A stretch of 64,000 nucleotides of DNA, taken from positions 1 to 64,000 of the forward strand of contig CALWLT010000023.1 of assembly GCA_944381615.1 (NCBI GenBank). Direction: 5' to 3'. Source of the DNA: an uncultured Lachnospiraceae bacterium (GTDB lineage: Bacteria > Bacillota > Clostridia > Lachnospirales > Lachnospiraceae). The notes under the pieces were generated by a model, which saw only the letters and a list, made by a program, of their open reading frames with translations, was not told where the DNA came from and searched no databases. The position numbers and the translations under genes are program-made. Shown here piece by piece: positions 24,855-33,827 of the stretch. Numbering within the stretch: the first letter of the stretch is position 1; each line of letters opens with the position of its first letter.

Positions 24855-26276
24855 TCATCCGTTTCGCAGCGCGTCCTCTATGGCGTAGGTAATCGCCTCG
24901 CTGTAGGTCGGATGCGCCCGCATAGCCGTCGAGAGCTGGTACGCCGTCAGGCCGTTGGCGATGGCCGTCGCCATCTCCCCGATCATGTCCGTCGCCCGGG
25001 GGCACATGATCTGCGCCCCGATCAGCGTATTGGTGTACGCCTCGAAGATCAGGCGCACAAATCCCCGCCTTTTTTGCGTCAGAATGGCCTTCCCGTTCTC
25101 CGCCATGTAGGCGCTCCCGCATTTGACCTTCATGCTGCTGTTTCTGGCGTCCTCCTCGGTAAACCCGACCGAGGCGATCTCCGGATCCGTGTAAATGCAG
25201 CTCGGTACCACCGGAAGCACGACATACATGCCGCTGGGCACCACCGTAAGCTGCATCCGGTGGACGCGCCCCGCCAGATGCTCCGCCAGATAGACGGCCT
25301 GCGAAGCCGCCACATGCGCCAGGCGCATCCGCGCCACCGTGTCGCCGATGGCGTAGACATTCTCCTGCGTCGTCTTATACGTCCCCCGGATGACCGGGCG
25401 GCCCTGCTCAAGCTTTACCTCGCAGTCCTCTGCCAGCACCCGGCTCATGTCCGGCCGGCGGCCCACCGCCACCAGCACGCGGTCCGCGGCCTTCTCCCGC
25501 CAGACCCCGTCCTCCCGGAAATTGACGAACACCGTATCCCGGCCGCGGTTTTTGATCTCCATGATCTCCGCGTTGCAGCAGACCTCGATCCCCTTATCGC
25601 GCAGGTTCTCCTCCATCTGCTCCGAGATGATCGGATCCATCGGCGCCAGGATCCGCCCGTTCTGCTCCAGCAGCGTGACCTTCGAGCCGAGCGCCGCAAA
25701 GATGGTGGCCAGCTCCACGCCGATCACGCCGCCGCCGATAATGACCAGGCAGTCGAATTTCCAGTCGTCGATGCGCAGAATGTCGTAGCTGGTCATGACC
25801 TGCGGCAGATCGATGCCGGGGATGTCCGGGATGACCGGCTCCGCGCCCGTAGCCAGGATCACATGCGTCCCGCGCAATGAAAGCGTCCCCTCCCGCGTAG
25901 TTACCTCCACCCGGTTGCCGGCGTGCAGCCTGGCCTCCCCGCGAATCTGCTCCACCTCGTTCTGATCCAGGAGCTGCCGGATCTGCGCCCGAAACTGCCC
26001 GACCGCTTCCTCCTTGTAATCCTGCATCTTCGCCCAGTCAAAATCCACCTCCCGGGCCGTGATGCCAAAGCGCGACGCCCGCCGCATATCCCGGTACACC
26101 GCCGTCGCCTGCAAAAGTGCCTTGGCCGGGATGCACCCCGTGTTCACACAGGCGCCGCCCAGCTCGTCCTTCTCGATCAGGGCCGTCCTGAGCCCGAAGG
26201 ACGCCGCCCGGTACGCCGCCGTATAACCCGCCGGCCCCGCGCCGATGATAATCAGATCATACTGTCGCTCTTCCAT
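24855..26276 (-). CDS. lpdA: Dihydrolipoyl dehydrogenase
   Basis: FAD/NAD disulfide oxidoreductase of 473 residues. FAD-binding GAGPAGYTAA, the redox-active GGACVNTGCIP pair of cysteines, the NAD-binding GGGVIGVELATIF and the C-terminal dimer motif with AHPTYSE (His-x4-Glu dyad) are all present. It reoxidises dihydrolipoamide in 2-oxoacid dehydrogenase or glycine-cleavage systems. No E1/E2 or gcv genes are nearby, so the partner complex is not shown. It is in line with asnA (45 bp) and the M24 gene. Confidence 0.92.
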   Translation of the reverse strand: MEERQYDLIIIGAGPAGYTAAYRAASFGLRTALIEKDELGGACVNTGCIPAKALLQATAVYRDMRRASRFGITAREVDFDWAKMQDYKEEAVGQFRAQIRQLLDQNEVEQIRGEARLHAGNRVEVTTREGTLSLRGTHVILATGAEPVIPDIPGIDLPQVMTSYDILRIDDWKFDCLVIIGGGVIGVELATIFAALGSKVTLLEQNGRILAPMDPIISEQMEENLRDKGIEVCCNAEIMEIKNRGRDTVFVNFREDGVWREKAADRVLVAVGRRPDMSRVLAEDCEVKLEQGRPVIRGTYKTTQENVYAIGDTVARMRLAHVAASQAVYLAEHLAGRVHRMQLTVVPSGMYVVLPVVPSCIYTDPEIASVGFTEEDARNSSMKVKCGSAYMAENGKAILTQKRRGFVRLIFEAYTNTLIGAQIMCPRATDMIGEMATAIANGLTAYQLSTAMRAHPTYSEAITYAIEDALRNG

Positions 26277-26321
26277 AACCTTCCCCTCCGGTTTTCCCTC
26301 CCCCTCTCGGAGCGGGATGCT

Positions 26322-27332
26322 TTATAAAAGATGGATATGGTGCGCCTCAGCCTCCGCGCGGATGCCGTCCGGCCAGATCGAAACCTGCACCTCCCCGATA
26401 TGGGCCTTGCGCAAAAAGAACATGCAGATGCGGGACTGGCCGATGCCGCCGCCCACCGTGCAGGGCAGCTCTCCCGCCAGCAGCGCCTTCTGAAAATCGA
26501 GCTCTGCCCGCTCCTCGCAGCCGGCTTTGGCAAGCTGCTCCCGCAGCGTCTTTTCATCCACGCGGATTCCCATGGAAGAGAGCTCCAGCGCGATATCCAG
26601 CACCGGATAGTAGACGATGATATCGCCGTTTAACTTCCAGTCGTCGTAATCCGGCGCGCGCCCGTCGTGCTTCTCCCCGGATTTCAGCTTGTCGCCGATC
26701 TGCTCGATAAACACGGCGCCGTGCAGCTTCGCAATTTTATACTCCCGCTCCTTGGGCGTCAGATCGGGATAGCGATCCTCCAGCTCCTGCGTCGTGATGA
26801 ACTCGATGTGATCCGGGAGACAGCGGCCGATATACTCGTATTCGTAGGCCATATAATCCTCAGTTACCTTAAGCGCCTTGTAAACGCCCTTTACAATCTC
26901 CTCCAGCGTCTCGCGGGTGCGATCCTCCCTGGCGATAACCTTCTCCCAGTCCCACTGATCCACGTAGATCGAATGGATATTATCCGTATCCTCGTCGCGG
27001 CGGATTGCGCTCATATCCGTGTAAAGCCCCTCTCCCACGCCGAAGCCGTAGCTCTTTAACGCCATCCGCTTCCATTTGGCCAGCGACTGCACGATCTCCG
27101 CTTCCCGGTCGCCCTGCTCAAGGATGCCGAAGGTTACCGGGCGCTCGACCCCGTTCAGATTATCGTTAAGGCCCGATTCCGGAAGCACAAACAGCGGGGC
27201 TGACACCCGGGTCAGATGAAGCTGTCTGGCCAGCTCGCGCTGGAAAAAGTCCTTGATGATCTTGATCGCAATCTGGGTTTCTCTAAGGCTCAGGGCCGGC
27301 TCATAGGAGTCCGGCGTAATTAAATGATCCAT
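26322..27332 (-). CDS. asnA: Aspartate-ammonia ligase (asparagine synthetase A)
   Basis: Class II aminoacyl-tRNA-synthetase-like enzyme of 336 residues that makes asparagine from aspartate, ammonia and ATP. Motifs: [49 protein letters not shown] and the C-terminal [23 protein letters not shown]. Length fits E. coli AsnA (330). The start at 27332 has AGAGG upstream; the open frame extends a further 83 codons, which are not conserved and cross the promoter. It heads a likely asnA-lpdA-pepP transcript. Confidence 0.96.
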   Translation of the reverse strand: MDHLITPDSYEPALSLRETQIAIKIIKDFFQRELARQLHLTRVSAPLFVLPESGLNDNLNGVERPVTFGILEQGDREAEIVQSLAKWKRMALKSYGFGVGEGLYTDMSAIRRDEDTDNIHSIYVDQWDWEKVIAREDRTRETLEEIVKGVYKALKVTEDYMAYEYEYIGRCLPDHIEFITTQELEDRYPDLTPKEREYKIAKLHGAVFIEQIGDKLKSGEKHDGRAPDYDDWKLNGDIIVYYPVLDIALELSSMGIRVDEKTLREQLAKAGCEERAELDFQKALLAGELPCTVGGGIGQSRICMFFLRKAHIGEVQVSIWPDGIRAEAEAHHIHLL

Positions 27333-27416
27333 TCTCTCATCCTCTTTCTGTCCATAATGATAATCGATCTGCCGCGGGATCCGGCCGCACCGCCGGCCCG
27401 CGGTTATGTACGCCTC

Positions 27417-27445
27417 ATTATAGCATTTCTCCCGCAAAATGGGAA
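27417..27445 (-). promoter_or_regulatory. Promoter of asnA
   Basis: Minus strand TTCCCA (27445-27440), 17 bp, TATAAT (27422-27417), with an extended TG upstream of the -10 (TGCTATAAT). Confidence 0.65.
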
Positions 27446-27475
27446 TAGAAAGATTTCTGAAAATAAAAAAAAGGG

Positions 27476-27503
27476 TTGCTTTTTTAGATTTTTCTGGTAT
27501 AAT
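27476..27503 (+). promoter_or_regulatory. Promoter of tRNA-Pro
   Basis: TTGCTT (27476-27481), 16 bp, TATAAT (27498-27503), 20 bp before the tRNA. Confidence 0.75.
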
Positions 27504-27522
27504 TGAAAAACGTGAGTGAGAC

Positions 27523-27596
27523 CGGGGTATGGCGTAGCTTGGTAGCGCGCTCGGCTGGGGGCCGAGAGGTCGCAGGTTCAAATCCTGTTGCCCCGA
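27523..27596 (+). tRNA. tRNA-Pro (GGG)
   Basis: Cloverleaf read by eye: acceptor CGGGGTA pairs with TGCCCCG, anticodon stem CTCGG/CCGAG encloses CTGGGGG (anticodon GGG), and the T arm is CAGG-TTCAAAT-CCTG. Discriminator A; CCA is not encoded. Confidence 0.95.
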
Positions 27597-27671
27597 TTTT
27601 TTCTCTTAGAATCAAAGATTCCGGCGCTTGAAGGGCGCCGGTTTTTTTCATACAAAAAAGAGGGATGCGAA

Positions 27672-28454
27672 TTGATAAGCTTTGATCTGGACATGACGCT
27701 TCTTGATCACCGCACGGACCGGATTCCCGACAGCGCGCTTGCCGCCATCGAAAAACTGCGCCAGAAGCACCGTATCATCCTGGCCACCGGCCGCGACATG
27801 GACAATTATTACAGCATCGCCTACCGCGATCTCATCCGCCCGGACGCCATCGTCCACATGAACGGAGCCAAGATCACGGTCGGCGGCCGCCTCGTCTTCG
27901 AGCATCTTTTTGAACAGGATCTGGTGCGCCGGCTCCTTGCCTTCTGCGAGGAGAACGGCTACGGGATCGGCGCCACCATCGGGGATGACGACTTCTATAT
28001 CCACCCGGAGATCATCGCGGCCGGAGACATCCGCTTCTGGGGAAGCTGCGGCCGCCGTTTCCAGGATCCGTACCGGCTGCTTTCCATGCCGGTGCGCGCG
28101 CTCGCATTCGTGGGAAGCCCCGAGCAGGCCGCCCATGTGGAGCAGGCGTTCCCGGAGCTGCGCCTTCCGCTGTTTGCCAGCGGCCACGGGGCCGACGTGG
28201 TCAGACGCGGAATCTCCAAAGCCGAGGGACTGCGCCGTCTGGCCGTCCTCTTCGGGGAGAACCCGGACCTGTCCGCCACCGTCGCCTTCGGCGACAGCTT
28301 AAACGATCTGGAGATCATCCGCGAGGCCGGAACCGGCGTCGCGATGGGCAACGCGGTCGACGAGCTGAAGGCGGCCGCCGATTTCGTGACCTCCTCCATC
28401 GAGGACGACGGGATCTACCGGGCCTGTCTCGCCCTCGGCCTTATTGAAGCATAG
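27672..28454 (+). CDS. HAD-superfamily (Cof-type) phosphatase
   Basis: Protein of 260 residues. The nucleophile motif FDLDMTLLDH is near the N-terminus, motif II is ILATGR, and the C-terminal motifs include KAEGLRRL and VAFGDSLNDLEII, all typical of Cof-like HAD type IIB enzymes acting on small phosphorylated metabolites. Start choice: TTG at 27672 with GAGGG upstream, since a longer frame would run into tRNA-Pro. It shares the transcript direction of the tRNA. The 3' end overlaps the opposing 28441 gene by 14 bp. Substrate unknown. Confidence 0.88.
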   Translation: MISFDLDMTLLDHRTDRIPDSALAAIEKLRQKHRIILATGRDMDNYYSIAYRDLIRPDAIVHMNGAKITVGGRLVFEHLFEQDLVRRLLAFCEENGYGIGATIGDDDFYIHPEIIAAGDIRFWGSCGRRFQDPYRLLSMPVRALAFVGSPEQAAHVEQAFPELRLPLFASGHGADVVRRGISKAEGLRRLAVLFGENPDLSATVAFGDSLNDLEIIREAGTGVAMGNAVDELKAAADFVTSSIEDDGIYRACLALGLIEA

Positions 28455-28665
28455 GAGCGCCATCCAGGATCTGCGCCGCCTCCTGCGGCGTCAGGTTGCG
28501 CTCCTCCAGAAGCTGCGCCAGCTGTCCCAGCTCGGCCTCCCGCTTTTCGCGCAGAAGCTCCCGCTCCCGGGCCTTCAGCTCCCGCAGCTGCGCTTCCACC
28601 TCTTCTATCTCGCCCCGCAGGCTCTCCAGCTTCTCGCTGCAGGTTCTTCTTTTTCCTCTTGGCAT
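28441..28665 (-). CDS. Small coiled-coil protein, unknown function
   Basis: Protein of 74 residues with a basic N-terminus (MPRGKRRTC), a heptad-rich charged helix (about 10-50, LESLRGEIEEVEAQLRELKARERELL) and a short C-terminal helix ending NLTPQEAAQILDG. The layout resembles DUF4315-like small helical proteins, but that is only a resemblance. AGGAGA lies upstream of the ATG. Codon use looks like its neighbours. Confidence 0.6.
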   Translation of the reverse strand: MPRGKRRTCSEKLESLRGEIEEVEAQLRELKARERELLREKREAELGQLAQLLEERNLTPQEAAQILDGAPMLQ

Positions 28666-28803
28666 ATTACCGTCTCCTTTCTCCTGACATTTTTTCCCGA
28701 ATCAGTAAAAGATATGCCAGATCGGAAAGAAAAAGAACCGGCCGCCGGAAAAAAGCCCCGAAAAAAAGGAGGAGCCGGGTGGTCAGACCATCCGGCTATT
28801 ATG

Positions 28804-28970
28804 AAAAAAATTTCTGAATGTCGCATCCAGTTTCACTCAGGAGAGATTCTCGGACTCCCTTGCGACTACGGTTTTAGTATAACTGCAAAATGTGACCGCT
28901 GTTTGGAAATTCTGTGAACATATTTTGAACGGACGGTAAATCTTCTGTAAAGGGAAGGTTTCCGTCCGTT
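28804..28970 (-). other. Spacer with possible structured leader RNA
   Basis: This gap of about 320 bp holds no gene. On the minus strand TATACT (28881-28876) has no good -35. It is followed by a closed stem GTCGCA (28866-28861) / TGCGAC (28825-28820) enclosing an AGGGAG...CTCTCCT hairpin, then seven Ts (28810-28804). A 9-bp inverted repeat, AACGGACGG/CCGTCCGTT, lies at 28928-28970. It could be a small RNA or the leader of the 28441 gene. No known riboswitch was recognised. Confidence 0.3.
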
Positions 28971-28985
28971 TACGCCCCGGTCCGG

Positions 28986-29213
28986 TCAGTTCGTGCAGCC
29001 GCAGGTCGTCGTGGTCGTGCAGCCGCAGGAGCCGGAGGACGGACGCGCATTTACGCCCGCGTCGTAACCGGCGCGGTAGCCGGCCGCATAGCCGTCGTTG
29101 TATCCCCGGCGATAGGCCGCGCTGTCAGCGGCGCCCCCCGCGCCTCCCGTCTGGCCGCAGCCACAGTGGCAGTGGCATCTGCATCCGCATCTATTATTAA
29201 AGAAACAACACAT
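28986..29213 (-). CDS. Small Cys/Gly/Tyr-rich protein, possible spore-surface component
   Basis: Protein of 75 residues. The N-terminus is packed with Cys and His (CGCRCHCHCGCG). The middle has a Tyr-Gly periodic stretch (YRRGYNDGYAAGYRAGYDAG), and the end is again Cys/Thr-rich. There is no signal peptide. Cys-rich and Gly/Tyr-rich small proteins are common in spore coats, and an exact sigma-K-type promoter match lies upstream, so a coat/crust role is a reasonable guess. It could instead be a metal-binding protein. AGGAG supports the start. Confidence 0.6.
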   Translation of the reverse strand: MCCFFNNRCGCRCHCHCGCGQTGGAGGAADSAAYRRGYNDGYAAGYRAGYDAGVNARPSSGSCGCTTTTTCGCTN

Positions 29214-29247
29214 ACCTGATATACTCCTTTTTCTTTGTTTTATAGTA

Positions 29248-29274
29248 TATGGTATGTACGATAAGACAAAGCGT
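29248..29274 (-). promoter_or_regulatory. Candidate sigma-K promoter of the Cys-rich protein gene
   Basis: Minus strand AC (29274-29273), 16 bp, CATACCATA (29256-29248), an exact fit to AC-N16/17-CATAnnnTA. The predicted start is about 30 bp before the ATG. Such short motifs can occur by chance. Confidence 0.45.
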
Positions 29275-29279
29275 GACCG

Positions 29280-30728
29280 TCAGAACCTTCTCCAGGTTTC
29301 TCTGGAAAAAAGGATCAGCATGGGAAAGATCTCCAGACGGCTCGCCAGCATGTCAAAAATCAGGACCACCTTGGAAAAATCCCCGAACGAGCTGAAATTC
29401 CCGGTCGGCCCCATGATTCCCAGGCCCAGATCCAGGCCCACGTCGTTGAAGGCCGCCGCCACCGCCGTGAAATTCGTCACCAGATCGAAGCCGTCGGCCG
29501 AGATCAGGAGCAGCGACACGACAAACACCAGCAGATAGGCCGCCATGAACACATAGATGGAACGGACGGTCTCCGAATCCACCGGTTTGCCGTCAATCCA
29601 GATCTTGCGCACAATCTGCGGATGCAGAAACTGCATGATCTCGCAGTACACGGACTTGATCAGGATCAGCACCCGCGAGATCTTGATCCCGCCGCCGGTG
29701 CTGCCGGCACAGGAGCCGACGAACATCAGAACCAGCAGCACGGTTCTCGGGATCTCCGGCCAGTCGTCAAAGTTGGTGCTCACATAGCCCGTCGTGGTAA
29801 TAATCGAAGCGACCTGAAACGCCGCGTGATGGAACGCCCGCTCGATCCCGCCGTACATCGGCGTGATGCTGACCGTGATGATCGCGATCGAGGCCAGGAT
29901 AAACGCAAGATAGACGCGCACTTCCTCGCTCTGGAAGGCCCGCCTGAATTTCCCCATCAGGAGAAAGAAATAGAAATTGAAATTGATGCCGAAGAGGATC
30001 ATGAACACGGTAACCACGTTGCGGATATAGGGCGAATAATACGTCATGCTGCTGTTTCGCACGCCGAAACCGCCGGTGCCCGCCGTGCCGAAGGTAATGG
30101 CTAGCGCGTCGAAAAGCGGCATCCGTCCGGCCAGCAAAAGAACCAGCTGCAGGACCGTCAGGCCGATATAAATCAGGTACAGCGCCTTCGCCGTGTTCTG
30201 CACCCGCGGCAGGAGGCGGCTGACGCTGGGCCCCGGGCTCTCCGTCTTCAGAAGATTCATATGGAAACCGCCGCCCGTCATGGGCAGCAGGCAGAGCAGA
30301 AAGACCAGCACGCCCATGCCGCCGATCCAGTGGCTGAAGCTGCGCCAGAACAGCATGCACTTCGGGAGGGACTCCACATCCGTCAGGATGCTGGCCCCCG
30401 TCGTCGTAAAGCCGGACACCATCTCAAACAGGGCGTCCACCGGGCTTTCAATGCTGCCGCTCCAGAGGAACGGCAGCGCTCCCGTCACGCTCAGAAGAAT
30501 CCAGCTCAGCGCCACCGCCACAAAGCCTTCCGCCGTGTAGAATACCGGATTGGAGGGACGGCTTAAAACCATGGGAATCCCGAAAAGCAGGCACAGTCCC
30601 ATGGAGACCAGAAACCACTGGCCGCACGGCTCCCCGTAGATCAGGGCCACCAGGCACGGAAGCAGCATAAACGCCGCCTGCACGTTCAGAACCCATCCCA
30701 GGATGAAAAAGATCATGCCATAATTCAT
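29280..30728 (-). CDS. trkH: TrkH/KtrB-type K+ transporter subunit, second copy
   Basis: Membrane protein of 482 residues with four M1-P-M2-like units. Selectivity-filter-like loops are visible: SGFTTTGASILTDVE, FGTAGTGGFGVRN, ITTTGYVSTNFDDWP and the fourth loop near VAAAFNDVGLDLG. SCAGSTGGGIKISR is a conserved TrkH segment. It forms the K+ pathway with cytosolic TrkA. It is the third gene of a trkA-trkH-trkH unit, 24 bp after the first trkH, and is closely similar to it along its whole length. Confidence 0.93.
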   Translation of the reverse strand: MNYGMIFFILGWVLNVQAAFMLLPCLVALIYGEPCGQWFLVSMGLCLLFGIPMVLSRPSNPVFYTAEGFVAVALSWILLSVTGALPFLWSGSIESPVDALFEMVSGFTTTGASILTDVESLPKCMLFWRSFSHWIGGMGVLVFLLCLLPMTGGGFHMNLLKTESPGPSVSRLLPRVQNTAKALYLIYIGLTVLQLVLLLAGRMPLFDALAITFGTAGTGGFGVRNSSMTYYSPYIRNVVTVFMILFGINFNFYFFLLMGKFRRAFQSEEVRVYLAFILASIAIITVSITPMYGGIERAFHHAAFQVASIITTTGYVSTNFDDWPEIPRTVLLVLMFVGSCAGSTGGGIKISRVLILIKSVYCEIMQFLHPQIVRKIWIDGKPVDSETVRSIYVFMAAYLLVFVVSLLLISADGFDLVTNFTAVAAAFNDVGLDLGLGIMGPTGNFSSFGDFSKVVLIFDMLASRLEIFPMLILFSRETWRRF

Positions 30729-30752
30729 CGCCGTTCCCCCGCTGTCTTTTCT

Positions 30753-32198
30753 TTAGAATTTCCGCCACGTATCCCTTGAAAACAGAATCAGCAGCGGGAA
30801 GATTTCCAGACGGCCCGCCAGCATGTCAAAGGTCAGGACCAGCTTGGAAAAATTGCTGTAGGCGCTGTAATTGCCTACCGGCCCGACCATGCCAAGGCCC
30901 GGCCCCACGTCGTTAAAGGTGGCGGCTACCGCCGTGAAATTCGTTACCGCGTCGAAATTATCCAGCGACACCAGAAGCACCGACGCCGCGAAAATAACCA
31001 GGTACACGACCAGGAAGACGTTGGTGGAGCGGACTACCTCATGCTCGACCAGCTTCCCGTCCATCTTTACCTTTTTGACCGCATTGGGATGAAGCACCTG
31101 CGTCATCTCCTTGCAGGCCGTTTTCATCAGGATGACCACGCGGGACACCTTGATGCCGCCGCCGGTACTGCCGGCGCAGGCGCCGATGAACATTAGAAGC
31201 ACCAGGATGGCGCGCGACAGCTCCGGCCACTCGTCAAAGTTCGCCGTGGCGTACCCCGTCGTCGTGATGATCGAGGCCACCTGAAAGGCCGCATGGCGCA
31301 GCGACTCGGAGAGGCCGCTGTACATCGGCATGATATTGACGGTAATAATGGCGATCGAGACGGCGATGATCAGCAGATAGGAGCGCACCTCCTCGCTGCC
31401 GAAGGCCTGCCGGAATTTGCGTATCAGGATAAAGAAATACGCGTTAAAATTCACGCCGAACAGGATCATGAAGATCGTCGTCACATTCTGCAGATACGGC
31501 GAGTAATCCATCATGCTGCTGTTCTTAATGGCGAACCCGCCGGTGCCCGCCGTGCCGAAGGTAATGGTAAGCGCGTCGAACAGGGGCATCTTCCCCAGCA
31601 GAAGAAGGATAATCTGCAGGATCGTCAGCCCGATGTAGATCTCATAGAGGATCTTCGCCGTGCTCTTGACCGTCGGCAGCATCCGGCTCACGCTGGGGCC
31701 CGGGCTCTCCGCCTTCATCAGGTTCATATGCGTGCCGCCGCCCCCCAGCGAGGGAAGCAGGCTTAAAATAAAGACCAGGACGCCCATGCCGCCGATCCAG
31801 TGCGTAAAGCTTCTCCAGAACAGCAGGCAGTGCGGAAGCACCTCCACGTCCGTCAGGATGCTGGCGCCCGTCGTCGTAAAGCCGGACACCGTCTCGAACA
31901 GGGCGTCCACCGGGTTTGTGATGTAGCCGCTGATGAGAAACGGAAGCCCTCCCATGATACTTAGGAGAATCCAGCCCAGCGAGACGGCCACGAAAGCCTC
32001 CGCCGTATAAAACACCGTATTTTTCGGTTTCCGTATAACCAGAGGCGTTCCGATGAGAAAGCTGATTCCCATGACGATGGGAAAGCACCATCCCGCCGTT
32101 TCCCCGTAGATGACCGCTACGATACAGGGCAGCAGCATAAATGCCGCCTCTACGTTCAGAATCCACCCCAGAATATAAAATACAATGGAATAATTCAT
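30753..32198 (-). CDS. trkH: TrkH/KtrB-type K+ transporter subunit, first copy
   Basis: Membrane protein of 481 residues, paralogue of the next gene. The same four filter loops are present: SGFTTTGASILTDVE, FGTAGTGGFAIKN, ITTTGYATANFDEWP and VAATFNDVGPGLG, plus ACAGSTGGGIKVSR. It begins 15 bp after trkA. The two copies share start MNY and end with RDTWRKF/RETWRRF, pointing to tandem duplication. Each could form a homodimer, or they could pair. Confidence 0.93.
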   Translation of the reverse strand: MNYSIVFYILGWILNVEAAFMLLPCIVAVIYGETAGWCFPIVMGISFLIGTPLVIRKPKNTVFYTAEAFVAVSLGWILLSIMGGLPFLISGYITNPVDALFETVSGFTTTGASILTDVEVLPHCLLFWRSFTHWIGGMGVLVFILSLLPSLGGGGTHMNLMKAESPGPSVSRMLPTVKSTAKILYEIYIGLTILQIILLLLGKMPLFDALTITFGTAGTGGFAIKNSSMMDYSPYLQNVTTIFMILFGVNFNAYFFILIRKFRQAFGSEEVRSYLLIIAVSIAIITVNIMPMYSGLSESLRHAAFQVASIITTTGYATANFDEWPELSRAILVLLMFIGACAGSTGGGIKVSRVVILMKTACKEMTQVLHPNAVKKVKMDGKLVEHEVVRSTNVFLVVYLVIFAASVLLVSLDNFDAVTNFTAVAATFNDVGPGLGMVGPVGNYSAYSNFSKLVLTFDMLAGRLEIFPLLILFSRDTWRKF

Positions 32199-32213
32199 CG
32201 CTTTGCTCCCTAT

Positions 32214-33572
32214 TTATTTTTTCAGAATGTCGCGGATATCATGAAGTCCCCGCTGGCTCGTAATCACAACGACCGTATCGCCCACCTGGATGCTGTCCTG
32301 GCCTCTCGGGATATGAATCACGCCGCCGCGGTTGATGCAGGCGATCAGCAGGTTCTTTTTCAGACTGATGTTCATCAGCGGAATATCCGTAACCTCTGAT
32401 TTTTCGCGGATCACGAACTCCAGCGCCTCCGCCCGGCCGTCCAGGATGTGATAAAGCGTCTCCACGTTGCTGCCGATGGTATTCTGCATCGCGCGCACGT
32501 ACTGGATGATGTAATCCGATGTAATATACTTCGGATATATTAAAGTGCCGAGATCCAGCTTGCTGAGCAGCTCGTCAAACGCGATCCGGTTGACCTTGGT
32601 AACCAGCTTGGCCCCGCAGTTCTCTCTGGCGAACAGCGTCAGGAACACGTTCTCCTCGTCCATATTGGTCAGCGTCACGAACGCCTCCGTCGAGGTAAGC
32701 CCCTCTTCCATCAGAAGACGCCGGTCCGTTCCGTCCCCGTTGATGATCAGCGCTCCCGGCAGGTTCTCCGTCAGGAACTCGCAGCGGGCGCGGTCTTTCT
32801 CTACAATCTTGACGCGCACATGCATGGACGCCAGCTGGCGGGCCAGATAATAGGAGATCGTTCCGCCTCCCACGATCAGCACGCTCTTGGCCCGGTTCGT
32901 ATGTATGCCGAGGTTGTGAAAGAAGCCGACCGAATTCTTCGGCGTGGCAATGAAGCTGACCAGGTCGCCGTCCTGCAGGACAAAATTACCGTCCGGGATC
33001 GTGACCTCATCGCCGCGCTCCACGCCGGCAAACAGCACCGTTCCGCCAATCTGGTTGTCGATCTCCCGCACCGACTTGCCGCTTAAGCGGAACTCCGGCT
33101 TGACCTTAAACTTCAGAAGCTCTACGCGGCCTCTGGAAAACGGATCGATCCGGATGGCGGAGGGAAGGCGGAGGACTCTCGAAATCTCCATCGCCGCCGC
33201 CAGCTCCGGATTGATAATCATGGAAATGCCCAGCGTCTGCTTGATAAAATTGATCTCATTGCTGTAAACCGGGTTGCGGACGCGCGCAATCGTGTGGCAT
33301 TTTCCCGCCTTGCGCGCGATCAGGCAGCAGAGCAGGTTCATCTCGTCTGAACCGGTCACGGCAATCAGGATATCCGCGGTCTGAACCCCGGCCTCCATCT
33401 GCATGGCGATGCTCGCGCCGTTTCCCACCAGCTTGATGGCGTCGATGTCCTCCGAGAGAGTCTGAAGCCGTTCGGGGGACGTATCGATCATGGTCACATT
33501 GTGATCCTCCTGCACCAGATCCTCAGCCAGGGCAACCCCGACTTTTCCGCAGCCGATAATGATAATGTCCAT
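32214..33572 (-). CDS. trkA: Trk system K+ uptake regulatory protein TrkA
   Basis: Cytosolic protein of 452 residues with two RCK modules, each an N domain with a nucleotide-binding Rossmann motif (IIGCGKVGVALAEDL near 5; LIVGGGTISYYLARQL near 230) followed by a TrkA-C domain. It gates the TrkH channel in response to ATP/ADP or NAD(H), and TrkA-C domains can bind c-di-AMP in Firmicutes. First gene of the unit with a good promoter upstream. No ydaO-type leader is visible. Confidence 0.95.
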   Translation of the reverse strand: MDIIIIGCGKVGVALAEDLVQEDHNVTMIDTSPERLQTLSEDIDAIKLVGNGASIAMQMEAGVQTADILIAVTGSDEMNLLCCLIARKAGKCHTIARVRNPVYSNEINFIKQTLGISMIINPELAAAMEISRVLRLPSAIRIDPFSRGRVELLKFKVKPEFRLSGKSVREIDNQIGGTVLFAGVERGDEVTIPDGNFVLQDGDLVSFIATPKNSVGFFHNLGIHTNRAKSVLIVGGGTISYYLARQLASMHVRVKIVEKDRARCEFLTENLPGALIINGDGTDRRLLMEEGLTSTEAFVTLTNMDEENVFLTLFARENCGAKLVTKVNRIAFDELLSKLDLGTLIYPKYITSDYIIQYVRAMQNTIGSNVETLYHILDGRAEALEFVIREKSEVTDIPLMNISLKKNLLIACINRGGVIHIPRGQDSIQVGDTVVVITSQRGLHDIRDILKK

Positions 33573-33658
33573 AGCTATTCTGTTCTCCTCTATGAAAGAA
33601 TTTCGTTCTGCCGGGCCGAAAAAACGGCGCCGTTTCCCGCGCCGTCCGGCTCACTTAT

Positions 33659-33687
33659 TATATACCACTGTCCCGTTTTTTTTTCAA
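33659..33687 (-). promoter_or_regulatory. Promoter of the trkA operon
   Basis: Minus strand TTGAAA (33687-33682), 17 bp, TATATA (33664-33659), reading toward trkA. Confidence 0.6.
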
Positions 33688-33691
33688 TCAT

Positions 33692-33745
33692 AAAAAAAGC
33701 CCTTCGCGAAAAATTAACTCAACTTTCGTAACAAAGGGCTTTTTT
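33692..33745 (-). terminator. Terminator between opu and trkA
   Basis: Stem AAAAAAGCCCTT / AAGGGCTTTTTT with T runs on both strands. It would stop opu transcripts before the trkA promoter region. Confidence 0.85.
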
Positions 33746-33827
33746 CTTTATTTTTTGTTTTTTTTCCAGATCATGGCAAAAACGATCCAAATTGCGGCAA
33801 ATATATCAATCGTATATTATAGAGATC

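Noticed and set aside
33573..33827. c-di-AMP (ydaO) riboswitch upstream of trkA or opu
   Set aside because: Leaders are too short (under about 90 nt from the predicted promoters) and lack the conserved pseudo-symmetric core.
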